From positions 1,426,001 through 1,490,000 of the forward strand of contig NC_135119.1 of the NCBI RefSeq assembly GCF_050908995.1: a stretch of DNA of 64,000 bases, read 5' to 3'. Each line of letters opens with the position of its first letter. Position 1 is the first letter of the stretch. Made by a program: the position numbers and the translations under genes. This stretch comes from Andrena cerasifolii (taxonomy: Eukaryota; Arthropoda; Insecta; Hymenoptera; Andrenidae). Below, one piece after another: positions 33,541 to 45,011 of this stretch. Below the pieces are notes generated by a model, which saw only the letters and a program-made list of their open reading frames with translations, was not told where the DNA came from and did not search any database.

Positions 33541-35514
33541 GAAGCTCTCGACTTTTCTCTTAGAAAAATCCAACTTTACCCTTGATCTCTCACCATTTCC
33601 TTATTTTTCAAAATTTTCAAAATTGGCCTCGTAGGACGATAGCCATTAACATATTTTATAAGAAAATTGTACTGTTTTTGATTTCAGACACGACATACAG
33701 CCTTTTTCAGGGCCACCGTTTAGCCATCTAAAATCGAGGGACATTCGGATATGTATCCATAACATCCGAAAAACAATAGTTTTTTTTAACTGAAACTTGT
33801 TTTTTAAATAGTACATAATACTATGTAAAGATAGTAAAAAACGAGAAATCTTCATCAAGCCGTTGACATGTAAAAAAATAAAAAAAATGTACATATTTTC
33901 CGCGAGTTCAAACGGGTATACCCCCTTAACGCCGAAAAGCTTGTTCAAAGTATGCCCAAACGCTGTCAAGCCATACTCGACAACCATGGAAACTGGACGA
34001 TCTACGATGTACTCACGAGAAAATGCATTTGATGTACTTTAAGACGATATGTACTTTCTTTTTATTAACATAAACCTTCTTGCAGATTTGGTATATATGC
34101 TCTTATATATAATTTACTTAAAGCTACAAAAGACATTTGGTAAATTTTCTACACAGGCTTACAAACATAACAATGTTGTAAAAAGCGACCTTCACTATTT
34201 TCTTCGCTATTCCGACCAATTGTATTTTTTGCAAAACTACTAAATAACTACATCTGGTAAACTAATCTTCCTAGTTTCCCAAAAAAAAGAACTAAAATCA
34301 TTTGATCCAATTTTATAAATGTTATTCTGTTTTAAATGATGTACGTAAGTACATACGTACACATACGGCCGCCACTGTTCATTGGCCCTCTTATTCCGGG
34401 CACTGCCAAATGGTATGTGACACTAATTAAAATATTTTTTCGGTTATATACTTAATATTCAACACATTTCTATGTCAATTCATAACACCCCATTCAGCAA
34501 TATTCAATCAAACATTGACATAAACGTAAGATGATACAAGTGTCGGGCGCAGTTAAGTAGTAGGAGAGTACTTTGGTTTTGTATTGTTTAAGGATTTAAG
34601 ATTACAAATAAAATATGCTGAAGGAAAATTCTTCTCTGCTTTGAACGGGTCTGGCCTCCAGAAAGGATGAGGATGATGTCGATCGACCGGAAAAAGCTGT
34701 TGACTTCCAAGGCAGAAATTAAATGGCTTTATGAATGAACAGGGAGACAGAGCCTATTCGATGTGAGCTTTGCATCAATGGTGGTAACTTCTAACTAATA
34801 TCCGTGAAAACGTCTGTGTATGAATGCACACGTACTTGGATAAACACGCATATGGCCGAGGAGAAAGGGTCAAACGTTCGAGTCAATTTGGTAATGCCAC
34901 GCGAGGTTAACTGGTCTCCTGACCTCTGACAAGTCTCCTTTAACCAGTCGGCAAGCCCCACTTTGTAATCTCTGAGTTTGGATATTTATAACCAACACGA
35001 GTGTTTAATACATAGGTACATTGAAGTTCGATGAAATGCAATTACGCTGCCAAATTGAACTAATAAGGGACATTCGCAAAGTGTCCTACACATATTTCAA
35101 TGAACCTCTGCAACAAGGATACAAACTATTTATTGCAGTTTTATAAATTGTAGAAGATACAATTTTCTTTTTTAAATCATTATTCAACTAAAACTACTTA
35201 GTGCCTATATTGATAAATGGAAATATAACGAAATTTGTTTTGTCATTTTTCTGCAGAAAAGTGCTAAAATTTTTGTAAAAGTAAATAAAGAACTATTTTT
35301 AATCTGAATTTAATTGTACAAGTGTACATTAGGATGGACCTTAGCTACTCTCGACGAAAATTATTTTGCCAGATTCTTTTGGTCCCACCCCCCACAATTG
35401 TGACACTTTTTGGGAAAATGATCTGTAAAAAAAATTCAAGCCGATTGGACCACGGGAAAACGGCGCGCATCATATTTGTAAATTTTTAATTTTTTAAAAC
35501 TGGACATAAATATA
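33541..35514. other. Intergenic; old repeat pieces only
   Basis: No gene recognised. 34145-34320 is a diverged copy of the right arm of the foldback at 50952-51610 (shared gctattccgacca). 35330-35510 looks like further repeat sequence. The rest is plain A+T-rich DNA. Confidence 0.45.
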
Positions 35515-35970
35515 CAGTGGTGAACATATAACTTAAACTTTCAGGAACTGTATCATAAAAGCCATGTTATATTTAATGATTTTCATTAAGTACTTTGAAA
35601 GTTTAATTTATGTAACGGTTTTCTCGATATTTCTGAATATCTTCGCCAAGGTTACCATAACTCGAAATACTGGAGTTTGTAATGTTTACCTACAACACAT
35701 CGGCAGGCACATACTTATGAACACACGAACTGAACGACTTTCATACACTGTAAACAATCAATGCTCAATTTTCGTTATGCCAGGAACGACCGTGGGTCTT
35801 CCGTGCATTACACAGTATAAGTTAAAGTTATTCTAATTATGAGTAAAGGTAAAAATATTACACTAAGACAATGGCTACAAATACAGCTACTTCGAAAGCA
35901 CGGTAACACATATCGCAGCATTTCTAAGGAATTCAGAATAATTGTTGGAGCTTGTTACGCAGCTATATAG
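35515..35970 (+). mobile_element. Tc1-like transposon, 5' end with transposase N-terminus
   Basis: The terminus CAGTGGTGAACATATAACTT is preceded by TA. An ATG at 35839 opens MSKGKNITLRQWLQIQLLRK, then HGNTYRSISKEF, the N-terminal helix-turn-helix of Tc1-type transposases. It runs 43 codons to a stop at about 35968, where likeness ends. The catalytic domain is absent, so this is a truncated copy. It is not obviously the missing part of the relic at 20400. Confidence 0.6.
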
Positions 35971-36074
35971 GGGAAACCTGTGCAAAACCGGATACTTATG
36001 GTTTTGGGTCCATAGCTTTTTAAATTATAAAATAAATTAGGTAATGAAAACGGTATTAGAAATACTAAATAAGA

Positions 36075-36805
36075 ATATACTTCCAAATGGCCCCAGAGGC
36101 CGATCGACACGAGGTTTGAGGGGAGGGTAGGGAGGGGGTGTGGACCCTAAATCTAAAATTGTAGCTTCGGGTATTTATTAGTTTCCAAAATATTAATAAA
36201 AAATTAATGTTAATTTTATTTACAAACTATTTTTTTGAACTGCGTACACGTAGCCCTAACGGGGATCCATCCTGCCCCCAATTTATTCTACGGACAGTTG
36301 GACGCGTTTCCCTTACCTCCGCGTGCCCCTCAGGCGCCTAAAAGGCACGCGTATTTAGCTGAAATTCACAGCCAATTTTCTCGAAAACGAAGCGCGATTT
36401 TAAAAAATTGTATTCTATATTTTCGTCTCATTTTGGCCCATAGAATCACCCCCGTAGAGTATTGACTATCAATAGAGTAATATGTATCCACCCTGTATAA
36501 TAGGATGGATTGCATCGGCAAGTTTCTGGTTCAAATTCCCAAACTCATATCGATTCACTACCATGCTTTACACGCGCGCTCCCCGCACTAATCTACCCCC
36601 AACCAATACTAATACCCGGAACAAGTTGAAAAGTGGAATGCGTTATGTCGGATTAAGTTAACAGACATACTAAAATTTTTTTATTAATATCTCGAAAACT
36701 AATAAATTCCCAAAGCTACAATTTTAGATTTAGGGTCCACACGCCTTCCCCACCCTTCCCCTCAAACCTCATGTCGATCGGCCACTGCGGCCATTCGGAA
36801 CTATA
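36075..36805. mobile_element. Inverted-repeat element, about 730 bp
   Basis: About 115 bases at 36085-36205 (gagggtagggagggggtgtg, aaatctaaaattgtagct) are inverted at 36690-36800. Exact ends and target duplication are not clear. The interior carries no transposase-like ORF. Confidence 0.55.
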
Positions 36806-36867
36806 TCCCGAAATAATGAAAGTTATTCGAAGTTCAAATATTTTTGGGCGAGCCTCGAGAGCCTGTG

Positions 36868-39085
36868 ATCGAAGCCGTATCAATATAAAAGTGACATCAG
36901 TGGATTCCTTGCATTCTCCCGATTAAATTGTCAAAAAAAATATTTAACTCGGACTACGTTTACCGAAACGGGCTTTCAATCCTGTAAATTAATTTTATGC
37001 CTAATATCGTTAATTATAGTTCAAATTATGTCAGGTTTGGTAGCATTTTCGTCAGGAAAATACAAGGAGACGATTGATGTCACTTTCGTGCAGATTCGAT
37101 GAAGAATCTGATTTCACATTTTTCCGTTCTTAATGGCTAGTGCTATCCATGTCTTTTATGGCCCCCGTGGTTCTCGGCTGTCGAGCGCGGTATCTTATCT
37201 GGCCCCTCGATTTTATTGCTCTTGGTTGTCCCGCTCGCAGCGAGAAACCAAAACAGTGGGGTGGTTAGGTCTTTCCCGATAAAGGTCGGTTTATACAGCG
37301 ACCGAGCCGAGCCTTCCGAGCCTCTATAGTATGCTTATGGACGGCGCCGGCAAGTTTCCGCCGAGCTCGGTGGAAGCTCGGAGGATTCCCGCTGGGCCCG
37401 GGCTCGGAGGCCACTCGTTGAGACGACTAGACGGACTGGCGATTAGTAAGGCAAATAAATACAAAAGTGAATAAATAAACTAAATAAAAAAAAAAATAAT
37501 AATAAAAAATATAAAAAAATCCTAACTTAACTATCTCACCTTTCTGCAGCGACAGATGCTCTTCTCGTTAGCTTTCAGAGGAAGATTTAATATGGCCAAA
37601 TACTGCATTGTCCCTCAATATCTCTACTATCTTATTATCCCAAATATTAAACGGAAATAAACTTAGACGTATATTTTAAAATACGATTTTGTACACCACT
37701 GGTTGAGAAAAGAGGTTAAATGTAACCTCAATTTATCTTTTATAGCCTATAAATAAAAAAAATCACAGAAGGAAGCGAAATGACGCTATTCATTCAACTG
37801 TTTGGCTTCTGGAGAAGTAATTCAAAAACTGCACTTTAGGCAGTGCTAATACATACCAGTTATTAAAGTACATGTTTGTCATTGCGAAGAGATTGGATAA
37901 CAATGTCGGTGCATACGTTCCAACTATATAGATACAAAGTTTATTTTTTATTATTATTTTTTTTATTTAGTTTATTTATTCACTTTTGTATTTATTTGCC
38001 TTACTAATCGCCAGTAGGTAGATCGACCGCGGCTCTCGCATTTACCCTACGTGTTCGGAGCATAAAATCCAGCAGCGTTGCACTTCGACAGGGCACGGAC
38101 TCGGTCCGTCCGTCTAGTCGTCTCAACGAGTGGCCTCCGAGCCCGGGCCCAGCGGGGAGCCTCCGAGCTTCCACCGAGCTCGGCGGAAACTTGCCGGCGC
38201 CGTCCATATGCATACTATAGAGGCTCGGAAGGCTCGGAAGGCTCGGCTCGGTCGCTGTATAAACCGACCTTAATCCGAGCCCAAAGGTTTTCCAACAATC
38301 GGAAGACTGTATTCATTCTGATGCCTTCGACGAGGTCCCTCGTTGCGCGTCGATCCATTAAAATCGACCCTTTCGAGTGTGGAGTGTGCATTGCATATGT
38401 TTAACCGTGCTATAACAGCGGAGGGCGCGTCTCGCTTACCTGCAACGGGGCCCACCGCTCTCTTTAATAGTTTACTGCGACGTTGAATATGCAAATTTCC
38501 AACAAGAGCTAGGCTAATTTTATAGAACATACTTCAGCAAATATGGTGATATTTTATCGGATTTTTAAAATAGGGACCTTGAGCCGAGCCAATTAAAAGA
38601 ATACTTTTGGACTTGCAACATGAAGCCGCGCACGCATATGGTTGCGCGCATCGTCGAAAGTATCAGAAAGAATATGTACATGTGTACGTACAGTCTTCAG
38701 ATTGTTGAAAAGCCTTTGGGCTCGGATTATCGGGAAAGACCTACCCACCCCACTGTTTTGCTTTCTCGCTGTAAGCCAGGATCTTCGGGGTGTAGTAGAC
38801 CGCCCGTTGACAGCCGAAAGCAATAAAACCGACGGGCCGCATAAAATGTTCATGTTCTTGATACGTGTTGATGAAAGTATTACCAATGGATTTTTTAGGG
38901 TGTCCCGACGAAAATGATACCAAACCTGACATAATTTGAACTATAATTAATGATATTAGGCATAAAATAAATTTCCAAGATTGAATGTCCGTTTCGTTAA
39001 AAGTAGTCCGATTTAAATAATTTTTTTGTCAATTTAATCGGGAGAATGAATGGAGTCCATTGGTGTCACTTTCATATTGATACGA
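36868..39085. repeat. Large palindrome split by a MITE
   Basis: The left arm (36868-37282 and 38274-38370) pairs with the right arm (about 38620-39085), for example gtatcaatataaaagtgac with gtcactttcatattgatac. The loop is about 38370-38620. The element at 37283-38270 interrupts the left arm; the right arm (38734-38755) keeps the undisturbed sequence. A third copy of the arm lies at 39490-39830 and a diverged one near 12880-12970. Superfamily unknown. Confidence 0.75.
37283..38270. mobile_element. 988-bp PIF/Harbinger-like MITE with TAA target duplication
   Basis: The ends AGGTCGGTTTATACAGCGAC and its complement define arms of about 155 bases made of gctcgg words. TAA flanks both sides (37280-37282, 38271-38273). 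The empty site, gattatcggg in the opposite palindrome arm, has a single TAA at that position. A second inverted pair inside (ctggcgattagtaaggcaaa at 37437 and its complement ending near 38014) suggests an A+T-rich inner element or a second TIR set. Confidence 0.85.
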
Positions 39086-39191
39086 CGAAAAATAAAGAAA
39101 TTCCGGTTCTATATAATCGCTGACACATCGCCGAGCAACTCCGCACTGTAGTTTATACGGGTGAACGATACAATGTCGCACGGCTCGGGAA

Positions 39192-40100
39192 CAGAGTTGG
39201 GCATTATTCGACTAAAAAGTGATTGAAATAACTTTTCAACTAAAGATACTTCATCTTTTTCCTTAGTCGACTAAAAGTCACCCGAGTTAGCTTTATTCAA
39301 GGTGCCAGAGATGATGCTGGTTATTCAAGGGCCTTTCCTCTTGGGTTGTGAATAACGTTGATCAGCTTTCATGCTATTCTTATTCTACATAGAAGGCGAC
39401 TAGCCGTCGACTAACCGGCGAAAGCCTTTGCGGCCCGACCCGCGCGCGGTCGCCTGCCGGTTAGAATCTACAGAATCTGAATTAGTTTATTTTTCATCGT
39501 ATCAATATGAAAGTGACACCAATGGATTCCTGGCGTTCTGCCGATTAATTGGACCGAAAATAATTTAAATCGGACTACTTTTAACGAAAGGGGCTTTGAA
39601 TTCTGCAAATAAATTTCTCACGTAATATCCTTAATTATGGTCCGAATTATATCATTTTTGGGCCATTTTTATTGGGAAGACATAAGGAATCGATTGGTAA
39701 TATTTTCATCAGCACTTATCAAAAACTGGAAGATTTTATGTGGCGCGTCGGTTTTATTGCTCTCGGCTGTCAACGGGCGGTGTACTGGGGCCCGAAGGTC
39801 CTCGCTCGCAGCGAAAAATAAACAAATTCAGATTCTACAGAATCTGACTGGCAGGCGACCGCGCACGGGTCGGGCCGCGAAGGGTTTCGCCGGTTAGTCA
39901 TTTTCTAGACTAATAATTGAATGAAAGCTGAAACCACGTTAGTCACAACCCAAGAGCTAAAGATCCTTGAATAACCGGCTTCATCTCTGGCGCATGACTA
40001 AAGCTAAAGCTAAATCATCAAAATTCAAACTTTGAATAATGACTAATCGTAAGTACCTTTTATCTAGATATTATCTAGATATTATCTTTGCCCAACTCTG
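39192..40100. mobile_element. hAT-like foldback element, about 0.9 kb
   Basis: The ends CAGAGTTGGGCA and TGCCCAACTCTG are typical of hAT transposons. About 290 bases at each end pair (cgcgcggtcgcctgccggtt with its complement near 39850). The middle, 39490-39830, is a copy of the palindrome arm at 36868. No matching 8-bp target duplication was found, so the outer boundaries may have been altered. Confidence 0.6.
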
Positions 40101-40135
40101 GAAAGCCGGCGGCTTCGATCAAAGGCTCTCGAGGC

Positions 40136-40804
40136 TAGAGCTGATCAAGTACCCGGAAAAAGCAAGCCGAGCCTGGCTCGGCTTGAAAAATCGAGCCGAG
40201 CCGGGTACCCGAAAGAACCGAGCGGCTCGGATAGAACCAAGTACTTGAATTTTTTTCAAGCGGCCCGAAAGAAACCGGGCGGATTGGATGGAACCGAGCG
40301 GATTGAATTTTTCCAAGCGGCCCGAAAGAAACCGGGCGGATTGGATGGAACCGAGCGGATTGAATTTTTCCAAGCGGCCCGAAAGAAACCGGGCGGCTTG
40401 GAAAGTAAGCGGGCGGGCCCTGAGAAACCGGGTGGCTTGGAAAGAAACGAACGGTCCGAATGAAGGTCGAGCGGACCGTTCGTTTCTTTCCAAGCCACCC
40501 GGTTTCTCAGGGCCCGCCCGCTTACTTTCCAAGCCGCCCGGTTTCTTTCGGGCCGCTTGGAAAAATTCAATCCGCTCGGTTCCATCCAATCCGCCCGGTT
40601 TCTTTCGGGCCGCTTGGAAAAATTCAATCCGCTCGGTTCCATCCAATCCGCCCGGTTTCTTTCGGGCCGCTTGAAAAAAATTCAAGTACTTGGTTCTATC
40701 CGAGCCGCTCGGTTCTTTCGGGTACCCGGCTCGGCTTGGAAACCGAGTCCCGGATTGGTTCGGATTTCAAGCTACCCGAATATTCAAGTACTCGTACAGC
40801 TCTA
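40136..40804. mobile_element. 669-bp hAT foldback MITE with perfect 8-bp target duplication
   Basis: The ends TAGAGCTG and CAGCTCTA are flanked by CTCGAGGC on both sides (40128-40135 and 40805-40812). The arms meet around 40465 with a 13-base spacer and are almost perfect inverted copies. Each arm carries direct repeats of a 56-57 bp unit containing cggcccgaaagaaaccgggc. Several ORFs on both strands are mirror images produced by this symmetry. The same flanking sequence without the insertion is present, inverted, at about 36830-36875. Confidence 0.9.
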
Positions 40805-40839
40805 CTCGAGGCTCGCCCAAAAGTATTTGAACTTCCAAT

Positions 40840-41060
40840 AACTTTCGAATAAAAATACGACTGAACCTGAGAAAATCATTCGAAGCTTAAAATGAATTCC
40901 TGTCGAATAAAAAAATCATGCGTTGCCATTGAATGAATTCCGTCGAATAAAAAAGTGATTTGAGGCACTTCGAATAAAAATTACCCAAATTATTTTTATT
41001 CCACAACTCTCAAATAAAATTTGTGTCTTTTATTCGAAATCAATTTTTTGCCCACCTCTG
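40840..41060. mobile_element. Right part of another hAT-like word-repeat element
   Basis: Variants of ttcgaataaaaa are repeated several times and the stretch ends TTGCCCACCTCTG, a hAT-type right end (CAGAGGTGGGCAA inverted). The left end is not certain; the reverse transcriptase relic begins directly after it. Confidence 0.45.
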
Positions 41061-42083
41061 TTTTTCATCAATGATATCTCAGAAGTTTTCCTCTATTCTA
41101 AATTTAATTTGTATGGGAATGATCTCAATGTTTATCACAGTATTAGTAGTCTGCAATGTGCCCAATTAATCCAGAATGACCTCAATAGACTTCACGACTG
41201 GTGTATTTCTAATAAGTTATCTCTCAATCTAACAAAATGTCATATTGTCAGGTTTAGTTATAAGAAAAATAACCTAGTGTTTAATTACGCCATAAGTGGG
41301 TTACCGCTCTCTACGCTTAACAGAAAGATCTAGGTATAACTTTTTCGTCAGATTTATCATTCGCGGCACATTACAGAAACATTATTTCTCGTTGTTTTAA
41401 GTTTTTTGGTCTTATCCATAGGATCTCGAAATTTCTTAACAATAACAACACTATCACAATCAAAATACTATACTGTCAACTGACCAGGCCTATCTTGGAA
41501 TACGGTAGTATAATTTGGTCTCCATACTGGAAATCTTGTGTCAACAATATTGAGAGTGTTCTACATAAATTGTTAAGACTTGCGGCCAAACATAGTGGTC
41601 ATCCCATGCCATTTGATTCTCACAACTATGAGCTAATTCTTAATAAACTAAATATTAAGACATTAAGCAATAGAAGAAAGATGTTTGAGATAATATTTGT
41701 AAGCAAAATTGTCATAGGTGTTATACCTAATCCTGCGATCATTGAATTGTTCTCTCTAAAGGTACCTTCTAGGGGCTTAAGAAATCACTTACTGTTTTAT
41801 ACTGAATTGCACTGTACATGGTTATTATAGCTGATTAAATCAAATGTCTAACCAAGCTAACAGTGTCCATCTGAATAGGTACTGATTTATTTGGGCAATC
41901 CCTAGCATCTTTAAGATGCTCTCTTGAAGGTATTCTATAATTTATTCTATAATTTGTCATTCTTTGTACATTTTTAAATTTCTATATATACTCTTTTTTG
42001 TTCTCTTCGGAATGTATGTTTGTTATATATGTATTATGTCTCCCCACATTATATCTCTGTGTACCAAAGGGTTTTTCCCGTGA

Positions 42084-42133
<50 letters not shown>

Positions 42134-42140
42134 TAAATAA
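41061..42140 (+). pseudogene. Non-LTR retrotransposon reverse transcriptase relic with (TAA)n tail
   Basis: Across two frames it encodes INDISEVFLYSKF, LYGNDLNVYHS (the catalytic F/YADD degraded to YGND), LHDWCISNKLSLNLTKC and, after 41330, LTRPILEYGSIIWSP and the C-terminal domain. Order and wording fit the CR1/Jockey supergroup. The 3' end is a (TAA)n run at 42088-42129, a non-LTR tail. The 5' part is missing, cut at the hAT-like end at 41060. Confidence 0.8.
42088..42129. repeat. (TAA)n tail
   Basis: Fourteen or so AAT/TAA units at the end of the non-LTR relic. The tyrosine-rich ORF on the minus strand is this repeat. Confidence 0.9.
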
Positions 42141-43631
42141 ATAAATATTAAAATAATGAAGGATTAATACTCTAAACTGTAAATGAACCAACCACGAAAA
42201 TAACTATAAAGAGACACGGTAGTGTCTCGCACCAAGTACATGCGCAGCGCGAGACACACAGCACAGTGTCTATATTACGCCACAACCCGCTATCAAGAAC
42301 CCTTCGATTATCGAATCTCAATAATGGTTGATCCGATTAGATTTTGAATGGTCTTAATGGATAGCTTGGGTTTGATTTACACGAGAAAAGTGTCTTCGTT
42401 TTGTTTCTACGTGCCTTATGAGCTGAGATATTTCGATGTAAAGTTGCAATTTGGCGAATTTTATGTTAAGAGATTTTTCTCCATCGTCAAGTGTCGGCAA
42501 TTCGATGAAGATTTCGCCCAATCGCGTAACAGATTGTTGTCACGTGGCAGCCAGAGAGAGAGTACATCTGTCAAGGTAAACGTAACCTAGCTAGTGTCAA
42601 TCAATTCAATCATAACCTGCCAAGTGTCAAATAAGGTAAGTTGTCAACATTTTGAAATGTCACGTGTTTTTACACCATATAGGACACTGAATTATTGTCT
42701 CAATTAACAAGGTAAGTCGCCAACATTTTTTAATACCTTCTTTATGCAAAGCTTATAGGAATGAAGGGGACGCACAGGCTTGGAGGTTGTGCGGAGAAGG
42801 TTATATAGACTGAGAAGCATTTTGTTTCGCACAAGTTCCTGGAAATTTGTCAAATAAGGTAAAGCGACAAAATTTGTCAAAAGGCACAGCATTAAGAATT
42901 AAGAAAATTACGGCGGACCGCTTGCAAGGCAGAGCAGGTCACATTAGTGAAGAAAGTACGCTGAAAACGCATCTCCCTTGATACTTTTCAATCTTTTGTG
43001 AAAGATATTCGTATTACTTTAAAATCCACAGTAGTTCCCACGTTATTACTTAATTTTATTAGTTTCCCATTAACAATATTTATTTCAATTCACCAATAAA
43101 CATACTAAATTAATTTTATTCCAACACCAATAAATTGTAGGTTAAAAATATTGGATCTCTTCGTTCATTTTCGCTGAATTACCATTAGTATTTAAATTTC
43201 CTGCAACAAGACTTTCTGCCATACGCTCTCATCTCCTTCGCACACATTTTGTAGTCTCTACACTTACTATAGCAAAGGGCCACTCTATTTCTATACAAGT
43301 TCTACATTATGTTGTAACTAAAATATATTTATAGACAATCGAAGCAGAAGATGATGCAGTGTGATCTACGTCAGAGACAAAAATTTATTGTGACATAGTA
43401 TTATATTAATTAAACGATATTATTCAGCTTCGAGCCTCTGTTTGCTTCTTGTATGTTTGGTTCATATCTGAAAACTCAAATTTAAACCAATTCCACCAAT
43501 CCCATTGTCGCGAAGCTTTGCAGGCGTGCGTAGTTTGGATGGCAACACAATATATTTAAAAAAAAAATAACCCCCGAGGGGGTGAAAAAATTATCCAGTC
43601 AACAATAAACACTACGAAATGTGTGAAATGT
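42141..43631. other. Intergenic, one unrecognised ORF
   Basis: A frame at 42348-42590 (80 codons) reads plausibly as protein (PYELRYFDVKLQFGEFYVKR) but matches no family I know. The rest is A+T-rich with no feature supported. Confidence 0.3.
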
Positions 43632-43729
43632 CCACAAAATTACCTTCTTTAAAAAAAGGTACTAAAAAGTGCGCCAAGTATAGGCGCGCGGGCAGACGAA
43701 CGAAAAAATAACTGTCGTAAATTTATTAA

Positions 43730-44286
43730 TGTGCCATATTTAGCTTTATAAAACCAATGATATACAAAAATTGCGCCAATTATAACAATGACTATTTATA
43801 CAAACAAAAAATGTATGAAATAATATTAAGCAGATATATTTTTATTTTATACAAATAAATATTTCAATACCAATAAATATTTTATTCAAAATACTTGGCG
43901 CTGCGAAACCGAAAAAATGTTAATGGTCTTAGTATTAATAATTTACAATAACTCCCTTACAATCTAAAATACATAAACATATACATATTAGAAATGCAGT
44001 CACATTTATTTTACATGTGCACATTTAGCGTGCGCGTGCAGCATATGCACACACACACATACACACATTCACGGACGCACGCACAAGAAACAAAGAAAAA
44101 GATTTGGGGCGCAGCGCCAAGTATTTTGAATAAAATATTTATTGCTATTGAAATATTTATTTGTATAAAATAAAAAATATATATGCTCAATATTATTTAA
44201 TACATTTTTTGTTTGTATAAATAGGCATTGTTATAATTGGTGCAATTTTTGTATATCATTAGTTTTGTACAGCTAAATATAGCACA
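43730..44286. mobile_element. 557-bp palindromic MITE, TAA target
   Basis: The ends TGTGCCATATTTAGC and GCTAAATATAGCACA are inverted with one mismatch. TAA flanks both sides (43727-43729, 44287-44289). The interior pairs through most of its length (attattttattcaaaatactt with its complement near 44120). A (CA)n-like stretch lies at the centre, 44045-44070. Confidence 0.75.
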
Positions 44287-44289
44287 TAA

Positions 44290-45008
44290 GGGGAGGTTCC
44301 GGTCTAAAAGTCGATTTTTTTCATTTGTCGAACGTTCAACCTTTTGAACTTCGTAAAAACTTCGTTGAAATTCGTAAAATTCCCGAAGTTATAGGCACTC
44401 GAGTAGCGGCAAATGCATGGGCAACAACCGGCCACTCGGCACCCACGTAAAACTTTAAACGCATTTTTCTCGAAACAGAGTTCTCAAAACGGTGGGACCT
44501 GTATCTCAAAAGTTATTATCCGATTCGACTGAAACTTTTTTATTTTGAAGAATATACTTCTGGCTAGGGGGGATACCAGAAAAAATTACAAAAAATCGAA
44601 AATTTATAATTTTCTAAGGCGTTGAAAGGATGAAAACTATAGGGAAAAAGTGATTTCAAACTTCAAGTGTCGTTATTTTTAAAAAAAATGTTATTTTTGT
44701 AATTTTCTTCTGGTTTCCCCCCTAGCCAGAAGTATATTCTTCAAAATAAAAAAAAGTTTCAGTCTAATCGGATAATAACTTTTGGAGATACAGGTCCCAC
44801 CGATTTGGATGATTTTTTTGACGCCTTGACTTTAACAACTCCCCAGTGCCGTCTGCAATGATTAATTATAAAACAAAAAATATATTTCTATAATATAAGA
44901 CATCCTTAATGCAATGCAAAAGATCCCATTAAATGGTATATAGTAGTTTTCCTTTAATTAATTTCTAAAGATCACCTATTTTTTTGGGCTCTGGACCGGA
45001 AGGCCCCC
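44290..45008. mobile_element. MITE with GGGGAGG-type end
   Basis: The left end GGGGAGGTTCCGGTCT follows TAA; the right end ggaccggaaggccccc is a diverged inverted copy followed by TAC. A strong internal inverted pair (about 44480-44590 and 44700-44810) flanks the centre. The left end resembles that of the 57093 element. Confidence 0.55.
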
Positions 45009-45011
45009 TAC

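Noticed and set aside
40119..40852. Several 70-190-codon ORFs on both strands with Pro/Arg/Gly-rich repeats
   Set aside because: They are mirror images created by the palindromic hAT MITE and its 56-57 bp repeats; no domain and no start context.
41982..42191. Tyrosine-rich ORF on the minus strand
   Set aside because: It is the (TAA)n tail of the non-LTR relic.
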